NCBI RefSeq assembly: GCF_019879105.1
Contig: NZ_CP082249.1
Span: 3,596,001 to 3,660,000 of the forward strand
Source: Natrinema sp. SYSU A 869
GTDB taxonomy: Archaea > Halobacteriota > Halobacteria > Halobacteriales > Natrialbaceae
Direction: 5' to 3'
Length of the DNA stretch: 64,000 nucleotides
Shown: positions 1 to 7,795 of the stretch, one piece after another
Layout: the number at the start of each line of letters is the position of its first letter
Numbering within the stretch: the stretch's first letter is position 1
Translations under genes and position numbers: made by a program
Notes under the pieces: model-generated
The model's input: only the letters and a program-made list of their open reading frames with translations
Databases searched by the model: none
Told to the model about the DNA's origin: nothing

Positions 1-2
1 AC

Positions 3-332
3 ACGGTTGAGGACCCGTATGAGCGAGCCGACACGCTCGAGTCGCGGCCGACGTTCGGCCTTGACGATGGCGAAACCGATGGAATCGTCCTTGCAAACGC
101 ACTCGATGTTGATGGTTTTCTGACTGACGAGTTCGGTGGGACGAATTTCGCTCTCATCCACGCAGTACTGCAGGGTCCACGTATTGTCCCGACACCGCGG
201 CTCATCTGTGACTACGCCCGAAACGATCATATAACCCACGATGAGGCCCGAACGCTACTGGCGTCGATCAGCCCACACCGCAGCTGGGAGAATAGCCCCT
301 ACGTCGCACAGTTACGACAGTTCTTGGAGTAG
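3..332 (+). CDS. PIN-like protein, C-terminal part (gene runs off left edge)
   Basis: An open frame with no start inside the window runs to a TAG at 330-332 and encodes about 109 residues. The stretch LDDGETDGIVLANALDVDGF followed by LTDEFGGTN and a closing YVAQLRQFLE resembles the C-terminal half of haloarchaeal predicted nucleic-acid-binding proteins with a PIN-type fold, where the D/E-rich LTDEFG segment supplies metal-binding acids. The N-terminal half lies outside the window, so nuclease activity cannot be judged. No partner gene is recognisable downstream; the DNA that follows looks like a decayed gene. The family call is from memory of the motif layout and is moderate. Confidence 0.5.
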   Translation, partial: TVEDPYERADTLESRPTFGLDDGETDGIVLANALDVDGFLTDEFGGTNFALIHAVLQGPRIVPTPRLICDYARNDHITHDEARTLLASISPHRSWENSPYVAQLRQFLE

Positions 333-840
333 CAGCGCCCATGTTAAACGTCTCTGGAACGGAACGATTACCGGATACACGAGTCAGTTGGAGGTAGATA
401 TGGCCCTTGTTGTCTCTTGGCGTTCTGAACCGGTGGCCATGCCGTCCAAGTGGACCGACTGTTTCGACGATCCAAACTAGACCGCCCGAAGTGGTTTCAC
501 GTCCACTATGCAGACGGCTCCACGTATGGTGAAAAACTATTACTCGAGCGATCGAGCATACCTCTGAATTCTACGAGCCGTCCGAAACGAGGTCGAGTAC
601 AACACAGACGCAAGAGGTCGAGTCGCCGAAGGATCGCGAACACGCCTATCTCAAAGAGAAGCTTTCCCTCCTTCGAAAGCAGACCTCGACCCTCGAGACA
701 CACCTGGTGGAAAAGACTGCGCGTATTGAACAACTAGAGCGACGGCTCGAGACATATGAGGGACGACCTGCGACTTGAGAGCAGCCGTCTGACCCCTCGA
801 AAATGACTCAGCCACGATCGATTTGGGGTCGCCTCTGGAG
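333..840 (+). other. Region without an intact gene; remnant of a coiled-coil coding sequence
   Basis: No convincing full-length gene is present. One frame (533-778, ending TGA at 776-778) reads as a natural-looking charged helix with KDREHAYLKEKLSLLRKQ and a heptad-like tail, but it is closed upstream by a stop at 530-532 and has no start codon. It is probably the 3' remnant of a coiled-coil protein. The other open frames are low in plausible composition. The region ends where the right end of a transposon begins at about 841. Confidence 0.35.
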
Positions 841-851
841 ATTGACCTCCT

Positions 852-871
852 CCACGGCCTGAAGGCCGTGG
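852..871 (-). other. Right-end hairpin of the tnpB element
   Basis: CCACGGCCT-GAA-GGCCGTGG forms a near-perfect stem-loop. Hairpins at this place are recognised by TnpA as single-stranded DNA in IS200/IS605 elements, and the same end normally forms the 3' part of the TnpB guide (omega) RNA. It is cut off from tnpB by the IS630 insertion, so any omega RNA from this copy would be broken. Confidence 0.7.
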
Positions 872-982
872 AATCCTACCATGGGATTTCCGCGTCGCTT
901 CTGTTACGTGTTCGAGGTTTCAAGACGCATGCGTTCACACGTCAGCCACTCCCTCCTCGCAGAGCCTAACCACTGGGTGCTA

Positions 983-2037
983 TAGTAGGAGTTAGAAATA
1001 ACTGCTCACCTTTGGTACAGAGAGCTGATTAAGTGCGGTATCGATCGCCGTTGTTAACTCGCTAAGTGAGTCAAAAAACCGATTGCTGAGAGCCGTTTGG
1101 AGCTGTCGCCAGCACTCTTCGACCGGATTGAGTTCAGGAGAGTACGCCGGTAACGTGACGAAGGCGAGGTCGTCACGGGCCGCCAGGTCCGTGACGGCCG
1201 ATGCCTGGAAATACGGCGCTCCATCGAGCACGATGATTAGATCTTCTTCGAATTCTTTGCATAACGCGAGAATGAAATGTTTCGCGTGATCGGCAGTGAC
1301 GTACTCGGTGAATCGTGAGAAGAAGCACTCGCCGTCTTCGGTGATCGCGCCGAGCAGACACGTCCAGTCGCGTTGGCCAGAAAGTTCGACGCTCGGCCGC
1401 GTGCCGCGCGGAAACCACGCGGCACGCGGCTCAACCTGGACGGATTTCTTGGTCTGATCGATGCAGACTACTGTGGCGTCCATCTCCGCTCGCTTTTTTT
1501 GAGTTCGTCACGGAACTCTTCTGTGTCGGATTCCTCGGCTTCGTCGGCTGTGCGGCGCGGTTTTTGGTAACTCAATCCAGCTTCTTTGAGCAACCGCCGG
1601 CAACTCGGATAGGAGTACTCGACGCCGTAGGTTTCTTCAAGAAACTCCTGGACGAGCGCCGGCGTCCATGCCGGCGCGTCGATCCCGACTTCCTCGGGAG
1701 GTTCGTGAACGGTTTGTTCAAACTCTTCTTGCTGTGTTTCTGAGAGCTTTCGTTTTCTCCCGGATCGGTGAGCATCAGAGACGGCTTGCTCAAGCGGTTC
1801 GTCCGTATCGAGTCGCATGAGCCAACTGTAGATCGTCCTTCGACCAGTGTCGTGCCACTCTGCAAGTTCGGTCTGTGTCACGCCGTTCTTGTACGCAATC
1901 GCCGCTAACAACCGTTGTGTCGGCTTGTTTCCCTCAACCTTGTCAAGGGCGTCTTGGAGTTCTTCAACGGAAATCTCGTCGAGATGGTCCATTGTCTACA
2001 GTAACAACCTACGGGCGAAAAATTCTAACGGTTACTA
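983..2037 (-). mobile_element. IS630-family insertion sequence, about 1055 bp
   Basis: Imperfect terminal inverted repeats are visible. The left end reads TAGTAGGAGTTAGAA and the complement of the right end reads TAGTAACCGTTAGAA. Both are flanked by TA (981-982 and 2038-2039), the dinucleotide duplicated by IS630/Tc1-mariner elements. The single transposase gene fills the element. It sits in the 3' flank of a tnpB element, so it arrived later. The ends are well defined because both repeats begin beside TA. Confidence 0.85.
992..1992 (-). CDS. IS630-family DDE transposase in two frames
   Basis: The first frame (1992 down to 1468) encodes a helix-turn-helix region (NGVTQTELAEWHDTGRRTIY) and the start of the catalytic part. 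The second frame, ending at 992, carries the DDE acids in VCIDQTKK, IVLDGAPYF and SPELNPVEECW. The frames meet at a run of seven A on the coding strand (1494-1500), where a -1 slip (A AAA AAG) joins ELKK to KRAEMDATVV. IS630 elements can use programmed -1 frameshifting, so this may be functional. However, an undercalled A8 would restore a single frame, and this window shows several similar one-base losses. Activity is therefore undecided. There is no other gene in the element. Confidence 0.85.
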
Positions 2038-2094
2038 TAGAGTTCGTGTCAGTGTGAGTGTCTTGTGGCGCGGTCAAACACGCCCCGTCGCCAG

Positions 2095-3278
2095 TCATGT
2101 CACTGCCACCCCCTTCTCGTCGGATGAACACTCCGAATCTGTTTGGACGTGGCTCTCACAACTGGCGTAGTATCGATTGATGATATTGAGTGCGGCGTTG
2201 ATATCCGCCTGATACTCCCCAACCCAACACTCCGCGTTCGAACACTTGAACACTGCCTGCCTCAGGCGGTATCCATGCTCGCCACACGCATGGCACTCCT
2301 TCGACGTGTACGCGGGATTCACGGTTTCCACGGGGATACCGTGTTCCTTTGCTTTGTATGATATCTGCGCGTGGAGTTTCGCGAACGCCCACCCGTGCAA
2401 CCGCCGGTTCATGAATTGACCGTAATCCATGTTCTCACGGATATGGGTCAAGTTCTCCAAGATGAGAACCGGATTCTCAACCTGACAAGCGTATTCGACA
2501 ATGTTACTCGACACATTGTCGAGGATATCATCGATTCTCGCCCAGAGTGCATCACCATACTCTTCGGCGAGTCGTTCGCTGTCGCGTTCTTGTAAGCGTT
2601 TGACGGCGCTGAAGTAGGTTTCGTGGAGGTTTCGGACTTCTCTGCCTTCGCTGCTCCAGAGTGTTGGATTGGCCGGGGAGCCGCACTCAGTACGGTGACA
2701 CACCGTGGCTAACGCAGCTTCCCCGATATCCACTCCAATCGGCGTCTGCTCTTTGACAGACACCGAACTGGACTGCTCGACCTCCATCGTCGCACTCACG
2801 TGGAAATACCACTCTCCTTCTCGCTCGATGAGTTGACACTCACCCATCTCCGCCTCCCCGTGGTATACAGCTTCGAGCCACTCACACTGATTCGATTTGG
2901 GTTGTGCGGGGAGCCACAGGTGGTAATCCTCATGATGAGGTATTTCGCGTACCACTCGATAGCGTTCTGTGGCTTGTGGTCGAGGTCGGGTCCCTCGTTC
3001 GTGAATCTCACGGGATGGTCTCCGTCGCGGAGTTCTTTTGCTCCATATGTATTGTCATCGAGGAGATTGGGGACGTATTGTTTCAACGCGTTCTTCGCGT
3101 ACCCTGAGAGGTCGTATTCGACGACCACGTCGTTGGCTTTTCCTTGCGTGTCGCAATTTTGGGTGAACGCTTCGTGGAGGGCGTGTTGGTATTCGTCGCG
3201 TGTCTCACGAAGTTTGCTCTCTTTGTGTGCGTTGGGGTTGACGAGTTTGAGAGTGAGGGTCTCCGTGAGTTCGGACAT
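2095..3278 (-). pseudogene. tnpB: tnpB-like RNA-guided nuclease gene, frameshifted
   Basis: The N-terminal frame (3278 to about 2945) reads LTLKLVNPNAHKESKLRETR and the rest continues in the next frame from EIPHHEDYHLW. The break is a missing base at TTT 2943-2945; the intact tnpB at 28.5 kb has the same IPHHEDYHLW junction. RuvC-like acids are present in GVDIGEAAL, ILENLTHIREN and YQADINAALN, and a zinc finger in CHACGEHGY with CSNAEC. If the base is restored, the protein is about 394 residues, a normal TnpB length. It overlaps nothing; a DUF2080-like gene starts just upstream. As given, it would not make a full nuclease. Confidence 0.85.
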
Positions 3279-3280
3279 AG

Positions 3281-3427
3281 TTATTCGTCGTTGGGTTCGC
3301 TGGTGCGGACGATTTTAACGTCGGCTCCGCGCCAGTCTTTGGGGACGAGGATGTGGGCACCGTTTCCAGTGGGCTTGACCTCGCCTTCGATGACTTCGTG
3401 GCCGTTGATTTCGAAGCGGTCCTCCAT
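3281..3427 (-). CDS. DUF2080-like transposon-associated small protein (48 aa)
   Basis: The minus-strand ATG at 3427 opens a 48-residue frame that begins MEDRFEINGHEVIEGEVK and continues with GNGAHILVPKDWRGADVKIV. Small proteins of this kind (DUF2080, an AbrB/SpoVT-like beta-barrel fold) accompany tnpB in many haloarchaeal IS1341-type elements; the role is unknown but DNA or element-RNA binding is the usual guess. It ends 2 bp before the tnpB start, so the two are probably co-transcribed from the left end of the element. The frame is intact, unlike tnpB next to it. Confidence 0.75.
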   Translation of the reverse strand: MEDRFEINGHEVIEGEVKPTGNGAHILVPKDWRGADVKIVRTSEPNDE

Positions 3428-3472
3428 GCGTGTGTTTACACTTTGTATCAATTCAAGTGCTTCGATTGGGAA

Positions 3473-3648
3473 ATCAGACTGGATGAATTACGGTGGGGTG
3501 ACGCACTACACCTACCGCTCGACCCGCGCCTAAAGACGCGGGTATGCGCTATCGGTCTGTATCAGACTGGATGAATTACGGTGGGGTGACGCACTACACC
3601 TACCGCTCGACCCGCGCCTAAAGACGCGGGTATGCGCTATCGGTCTGT
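3473..3648. repeat. 88-bp exact tandem duplication of the transposon left end
   Basis: Two head-to-tail copies, 3473-3560 and 3561-3648, each contain the left-end hairpin (CCCGCG, 8-nt loop, CGCGGG) and the flanking TGCGCTATCGGTCTGTAT block. The complement resembles the left end of the IS200/IS605 element at 27.9 kb. The copy next to the antitoxin gene marks the outer boundary of the element. A double left end gives two possible cleavage sites for TnpA. Confidence 0.85.
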
Positions 3649-3897
3649 ATCACGAGCAAAGGCCAGGTCACCATCCCGAAACGGATCCGCGACAGACTCG
3701 AGCTCGAGGAAGGGACGGAGGTGGAGTTCGTGCTCGGTGACGATGGCGGACTCGAAATCCGACCCAAAAGGCCTGCGATGGAACGGCTTCGCGACGTCCA
3801 GCGGACGCTCTCGGCGCACGACATCGACCTCGAGGAGATGCGTCGGGAATCGAAGGCCGCATGGAGTTCGCATGATCGTCGCGAGAACCAGTCGTGA
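3649..3897 (+). pseudogene. AbrB-family (VapB-like) antitoxin, 5' end removed by the transposon
   Basis: The frame reads ITSKGQVTIPKRIRDRLELE, then EGTEVEFVLGDDGGLEIRPK, the typical AbrB/MazE-like swapped-hairpin DNA-binding domain. An acidic C-terminal part that would wrap the toxin follows. A stop at 3619-3621, inside the left end of the transposon, closes the frame, and no ATG or GTG lies between it and the domain. The start codon and promoter are therefore gone. The stop (TGA 3895-3897) overlaps the GTG of the toxin gene, the arrangement of a coupled operon. The DNA left of the transposon (before 841) shows no obvious N-terminal piece. Confidence 0.75.
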
Positions 3898-4318
3898 TCT
3901 TTCTCGACTCGTGGGTGTGGCTGGAGTTCGTTTCGACGGCGACGATGCGGCCGCCGCGGAGGCGGCCATCGAACGAGCCAACTCGGCCGACGAAGGCGGG
4001 CTCATCGCCCCGACCGTTCTCGCGGAGGTCTCGTATCGAATTCGGAGCATCGAAGACGAGGCGACGGCGGACGAAGCGATTCGACCGATCCGCGACTACG
4101 ACCACATCGAGAGTATCCCAGTGATCGACGACATCGGCGAATACGCGGCCGAGCTTCGGTTCGAGTGCTACGAGCCCGGCGAACGAGAGCTCTCCTACGC
4201 CGATACGATCCACCTCGCGACCGCGGCGATCCACGACGACTGTCACACGCTCTACTCCGGGGATCCGGACTTCGAGGGGTTCGAGGTCCTCGAGGGGCTC
4301 GAAACCGTCGTTCTGTGA
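3894..4318 (+). pseudogene. VapC-like PIN-domain toxin, frameshifted
   Basis: From GTG 3894 the frame reads MIFLDSWVWLEFV, the usual start of a PIN ribonuclease with its first acid. The rest (FDGDDAAAAEAAIERA, then LSYADTIHLATAA and LYSGDPDFEGFE) lies in the next frame. Adding one T to the TTT at 3931-3933 gives a continuous 141-residue protein with the expected D, E and D residues. The pair is the toxin half of a VapBC module whose antitoxin has lost its start. An active toxin without antitoxin would be harmful, so loss of this frame would be selected; a sequencing undercall is the alternative. Confidence 0.75.
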
Positions 4319-4572
4319 GTTCGCGGTGGTAGTTTCGGCGACGAACTCGCGGCTGGTTCTCGCGGTAGCACTCCGTACAAGTTCGTCCGTGGACAGCCGT
4401 CGTCTTCGGATAGCCCCGCGAGGGTCGTCTCCGTCGATAACTGCCGAGGACTGCTCGAGGGGAAGACCCACGGCTACCGACCACGTAATCGACCGCTCAC
4501 AGGGCGTCGGTTCGGAGGTATCCTGTGAAGATGGTGGCTCTCTCGAGGGGACGCACTCGGGGGTGTCCTCGG
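4319..4572. other. Gene-free spacer between the VapC remnant and the coiled-coil operon
   Basis: About 250 bp without a frame that looks coding. It lies downstream of convergent genes on both sides (vapC plus strand, coiled-coil gene minus strand), so it should hold two terminators. No strong hairpin or recognisable motif was found by eye. Confidence 0.4.
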
Positions 4573-5484
4573 TTAGCCGTGGACGTCAGCTGTCTCCGGG
4601 GCCTGATCGGCGTCGGTTGTCGTCTCACCCGGAATCTCGGCGTCCGCCGGGAGGACGAGTCGCCGTTCGGTGTACTCAAGCCCGTTCTTCCGCTGGGTTC
4701 GCTTACGGACCGCCAGCCGGTGGTTAGCGCACTCGAGGATCGCGTCGATCGTTCGCGAGACGAGTTTCTTCGCATAGGTCTCGCTGATCCCCTGTTCTTG
4801 GCGTCGGATCCAGTGTTTCAGGTCGCTCGCCTCGAGGTACTCTCTGACGCCCGAAGTGCCGGGTTTCCAGGGATCGTCGCCGACGGTCGAGTCGGTTCGT
4901 GCCTGCCAGAGCTTCGCGGCGAGTCGCGTCGGGAGCGCATTTGCGGTCGAGCGACGCATGTCCTCGTCCATACGCGCGAGTTGCTGGATCGGCAGGAGGT
5001 CACCGTGTGCGAGCGCGACGTCGTTCCCTCGGTCCAGCGGATCCTCGTGATCCGGAAGGCGGTAGTACGCCCGCCCGTCCGTCTTGGTGAACCGCTCGAG
5101 CGTGTCGGCGGCGATGTCGAGTTCGTGGACGTCGGCGTTCGATTCGCGGAGATGTGCCCCCTTCTCGAGTTCGCGTGCCTGGAGTTCCTCGAGGCGTGCT
5201 TTGTTCGCCCCCGTCCGATTGCGCGTGGCCTTCGCGAGCGACTCAACTCGCTCGAGGTCCTGTTGGTGGTCTTCGAGGCAGTCTTGGACTTCGGTGTGGT
5301 CGGTCTCGAGAGTCTCGGTCCGGGACTCGAGTGAGTCGACCGACTGCTCGAGGTCGTCGATACGGGCCGTGAGTCGTTCGTTTTCCGCGCGGAGGGTCTG
5401 GAGTTCTTCGATGAGGGTTTCGAGAAGATCATTCTCGAGGGTCGCAGTCTCGAGTTGGTCTTCGTCGAGGGATGACGGACTCAT
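4573..5484 (-). CDS. Coiled-coil accessory protein (303 aa), plasmid/provirus type
   Basis: The N-terminal 120 residues are a long coiled coil (ENDLLETLIEELQTLRAENE and following heptads). They are followed by a basic globular part with YYRLPDHEDPLDRGNDVALA and WIRRQEQGISETYAKKLVSR. No catalytic motif is recognised. Proteins of this build occur in haloarchaeal plasmids and integrated elements, where a replication or partition accessory role is possible but unproven. Its ATG overlaps the stop of the upstream small gene by four bases (ATGA), so the two form an operon. Composition is as acidic and GC-rich as the chromosome. Confidence 0.6.
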   Translation of the reverse strand: MSPSSLDEDQLETATLENDLLETLIEELQTLRAENERLTARIDDLEQSVDSLESRTETLETDHTEVQDCLEDHQQDLERVESLAKATRNRTGANKARLEELQARELEKGAHLRESNADVHELDIAADTLERFTKTDGRAYYRLPDHEDPLDRGNDVALAHGDLLPIQQLARMDEDMRRSTANALPTRLAAKLWQARTDSTVGDDPWKPGTSGVREYLEASDLKHWIRRQEQGISETYAKKLVSRTIDAILECANHRLAVRKRTQRKNGLEYTERRLVLPADAEIPGETTTDADQAPETADVHG

Positions 5485-5870
5485 CGATCTCGTCCCTCGT
5501 CATGTGAGGTGTCTTCGCGCTCGCGTCGGTCGTCGGGTTCCCGGTCGTCCCGTCGCGATGCCTCGCGTAGTGCCCCGAAGGGACCATCGACCTTCGTGAT
5601 CCCGCCCACCCGTCCGTCGCTCGAGGCCTGTCGCTCGTCCGTCTCGGGGAGGTGACGTCGGAGACACTCGAGTTCCGCCCGGAGCTCGCGGCAATGGCGT
5701 TTCGCCGCGCGGCGGGCATCTGACTCGAGTTGGTCGTCGTTGATGACTTTCTCGAGGAGAATGGTTGCGTGGGTGTCAACGGCCTCGAGACTTGTTCGGT
5801 AGGTGGTCGGCTGCTGTGATTCGTCCCGTCGGTCGGGGCTTTCATAACCCCGTGTATCGTCGTCTGACAT
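5481..5870 (-). CDS. Small charged protein, first gene of the coiled-coil operon (129 aa)
   Basis: ATG at 5870; the stop overlaps the start of the 303-residue gene. The centre reads TSLEAVDTHATILLEKVIND and ARRAAKRHCRELRAELECLR, a helical, probably dimeric segment; the C-terminus is disordered and very rich in R, D and E. No family was recognised. Tight coupling to the coiled-coil gene suggests a joint function. The promoter should lie in the A/T-rich gap that ends at the divergent phiH1-repressor-like gene. Confidence 0.55.
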   Translation of the reverse strand: MSDDDTRGYESPDRRDESQQPTTYRTSLEAVDTHATILLEKVINDDQLESDARRAAKRHCRELRAELECLRRHLPETDERQASSDGRVGGITKVDGPFGALREASRRDDREPDDRREREDTSHDEGRDR

Positions 5871-5939
5871 GGCTTCCGTAGTCGTGTTACGGGAGCTTTT
5901 CGCGGACTCGGTGACTCCACCACCGGGTTGCGCTTTTCA

Positions 5940-6119
5940 CGTGATCCTCGCTTTTAGACCCGTGTTTCGTCCCGTTAGCTAATATTATATATTATTCCAA
6001 CATAAAACTATGCTTCGCATATCTTCTAAGAGGTAATACAGTTTTAGAACGATGTAGAGGCCGCCTATAGATATGCTACGGCGTAGTTTGATACAACTCC
6101 CTTTAGCAGTGCTATACAG
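5940..6119. promoter_or_regulatory. A/T-rich divergent promoter region
   Basis: Between two divergent genes the sequence is markedly A/T-rich, with AATATTATATATTATT near 5982-5997. This contrasts with the GC-rich surroundings and with the coding DNA. Such gaps hold back-to-back TATA boxes and, in provirus or plasmid modules, operators of the phiH1-type repressor encoded at 6120. No perfect operator palindrome was found by eye. Confidence 0.5.
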
Positions 6120-6392
6120 ATGCGAAAGCGAGCTGAGTGGATGACGCGGGCGGATGATGAGATCCTCGAGTACCTCGAAACACACGGTGCTGGGACACCG
6201 AAATCCATTGCGGACGAAATCGATCGGAACAACGACTATATCGGAGCTCGGTGTCGGAAACTCGCTTCGTACGGGCTGGTCGATCGCCCCTCTCGAGGGT
6301 TCTATGTTCTCTCTGAGTCGGGTGCTGCGTATCTTGAGGGGAGCTCGATGCGAGTGAGCTCAAGGGAGACAAATAGCATTATCCCGTACTGA
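6120..6392 (+). CDS. PhiH1-repressor-like winged-helix protein (90 aa)
   Basis: The protein begins MRKRAEWMTRADDEILEYLE and continues with a winged-helix core: GTPKSIADEIDRNNDYIGAR as the helix-turn-helix, and LASYGLVDRPSRGFYVLSES as the wing. This layout is that of the small phage phiH1 repressor family common in haloarchaea. It would bind DNA as a dimer and probably acts on the divergent promoter to its left. Presence of this repressor type beside a coiled-coil operon suggests a provirus or plasmid remnant. No integrase, capsid or replicase gene is visible in the window. Confidence 0.7.
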   Translation: MRKRAEWMTRADDEILEYLETHGAGTPKSIADEIDRNNDYIGARCRKLASYGLVDRPSRGFYVLSESGAAYLEGSSMRVSSRETNSIIPY

Positions 6393-6845
6393 TGAAACCG
6401 CTCGTTTGACTATATCCAGAAAGCCCCGACTGGCTCGAGGGCTGTGACTCGCTGCGCGCTTTGCTCCCTTCGGTCGCTTCAGTGCTTGCGTCGTCTCGCA
6501 CCTCGAGCCAGTCGCCCCTTTCAGTCCCATCCGCGGTAGTTTGATTGACCAGTTTAATATGCAAATCTAGTCTGAGCGTGACTCGGAGAGATGAGGAAGT
6601 GATCTGCATTATACCTAGTCTTAGTAAAATGACTTATCACGCGGTGGTCTTGATCTGAGTGAATTGGAGAAATCAATAGCGTTGCTTGTCGACGAAACTG
6701 CTTGTTTTGGCTCACAGAAGGCCCTTATGAGCTCGATGACTGTGACTTGCTGCTCGCCCAATACTTAGACCATCCTGCTCCTGGCCCCTCGACCCTTCCA
6801 GTTCCACTTAGATGATAGCGTCATAGTCTCGGTTTGAGCAGTCGT
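6391..6845. repeat. Non-coding region with two diverged copies of one sequence block
   Basis: A block at about 6391-6500 (GATGAAACCGCTCGTTT, GAAAGCCCC, CTCGAGGGCTGTGACTCGCTG) is echoed at about 6692-6790 (GACGAAACTGCTTGTTT, GAAGGCCC, CTCGATGACTGTGACTTGCTG). The second copy has drifted and is poorer in GC. The first copy also contains CTCGAGG near 6434 and CCTCGAG near 6500 around a region rich in GCTCCCTTCGG. The block could be the end of a decayed element or an intergenic repeat. No gene is seen in this 450-bp stretch. Confidence 0.45.
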
Positions 6846-7715
6846 TCATGGATGTGGATTCTTTGAGCTGGATTTGTCCGAAATTTCATACTCCCATATC
6901 AAATCGAAGTACCGTTTCATACCAGCAACAAAGGATCCGTTCTCCGTAATTGCGGCCTGCCGTTGATGGTTAGGAACATCTGTCTCCTCGACGAGGAAGA
7001 TCGCTTTTCCTGAATCATAAGTCATGCTCGGATCGATGAATGTTCCACGCCAGGGAAGTACTGCCTCACTAAACCGGTTGTCGATTTCAGGATATTCGGA
7101 CGTGATTCGGTCGACGATATCTTCTTGCACGGTTGCCTTCGTTTCCGGAAGTTTTCCCGGATCGAGGAACAATACCGAGACATCAACACCACGTTCGAGT
7201 GCGTTCTTCACCGCTGACTCGACATCGTCAAAGTATGCGAAACTGTTCGTGATAACATAGACTTCGTCCACCGCGTTCTGGTAGAGTTGCCGAGTTTCCG
7301 TCTCGCTCGGATCACCGACATCAACGACGGAAAACAACTCGGCTGTCGGCGTCACTTCCTCGTCGGCCTGTTCGTAACGCGGTCCGAACTCTTCGAGGAA
7401 TTCCTCACGCGCCCCTTCAACCTCGTTGCAGTAGTCCTCGTATTGTTGACGTCGATTCTCCTTTGCCCGTTCGAGGATTGCTTCCGGTGATTTTGGTTGA
7501 TACTGCTTTGGCCGGCCAGGAATCACCTTGATGAACCCGTAATCGGCAAGCGAATCGAGGACATCATACACCCGTGCTTTGGGGATATCAGTCGCCTCGG
7601 ACACACTAGGAGCGGTTGTCCGGCCTGCTCCTAGTAGATTGGCAAGCGCTGTGGCCTCATACTGCTTCAATTCCAGTTGCTGAAGCAATTCCGTCGAACT
7701 GTTTTGTGAACTCAT
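6846..7715 (-). CDS. TrmB-family transcriptional regulator (289 aa)
   Basis: Residues 1-75 form the TrmB winged helix (LELKQYEATALANLLGAGRT, then VSEATDIPKARVYDVLDSLA and YGFIKVIPGRPKQYQ). A linker helix and an effector part of the phospholipase-D-like type (VDEVYVITNSFAYFDDV, SVLFLDPGKLPETKA) follow. TrmB proteins sense sugars or other small molecules and repress or activate transport genes. No transporter or sugar gene lies beside it here, so the target is unknown and it may act at a distance. ATG at 7715 lies in an A/T-rich leader. The frame is intact with normal haloarchaeal composition. Confidence 0.85.
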   Translation of the reverse strand: MSSQNSSTELLQQLELKQYEATALANLLGAGRTTAPSVSEATDIPKARVYDVLDSLADYGFIKVIPGRPKQYQPKSPEAILERAKENRRQQYEDYCNEVEGAREEFLEEFGPRYEQADEEVTPTAELFSVVDVGDPSETETRQLYQNAVDEVYVITNSFAYFDDVESAVKNALERGVDVSVLFLDPGKLPETKATVQEDIVDRITSEYPEIDNRFSEAVLPWRGTFIDPSMTYDSGKAIFLVEETDVPNHQRQAAITENGSFVAGMKRYFDLIWEYEISDKSSSKNPHP

Positions 7716-7795
7716 TATTATTCGGGGCCTCTATAGGATTGAATAGTTGAAGTCAACCAAGTAAATCCCGAGCATAGTGCAGCTATTGCCCAGAT

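Larger units (their letters stand above)
841..3652 (-). mobile_element. IS1341-type (IS605-group, tnpB-only) element, interrupted by an IS630 element
   Basis: The element reads on the minus strand: duplicated left end at about 3473-3652, a DUF2080-like gene, tnpB, and a right end whose hairpin lies at 852-871. The right-end sequence, read on the minus strand, matches that of the IS200/IS605 element at 27.9-29.8 kb (GCGTCTTGAAACC, then a hairpin, then GGAGGAGGTCAAT). It is separated from tnpB by the IS630 insertion at 983-2037, so the two transposons are nested. No tnpA is present, so movement would need TnpA in trans, such as that of the element at 28 kb. The outer boundaries are estimated from similarity. 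Confidence 0.75.

Noticed and set aside
5985-6185. 66-residue minus-strand frame in the A/T-rich promoter region
   Set aside because: It lies in the divergent promoter gap and overlaps the start of the repressor gene; codon use is atypical.
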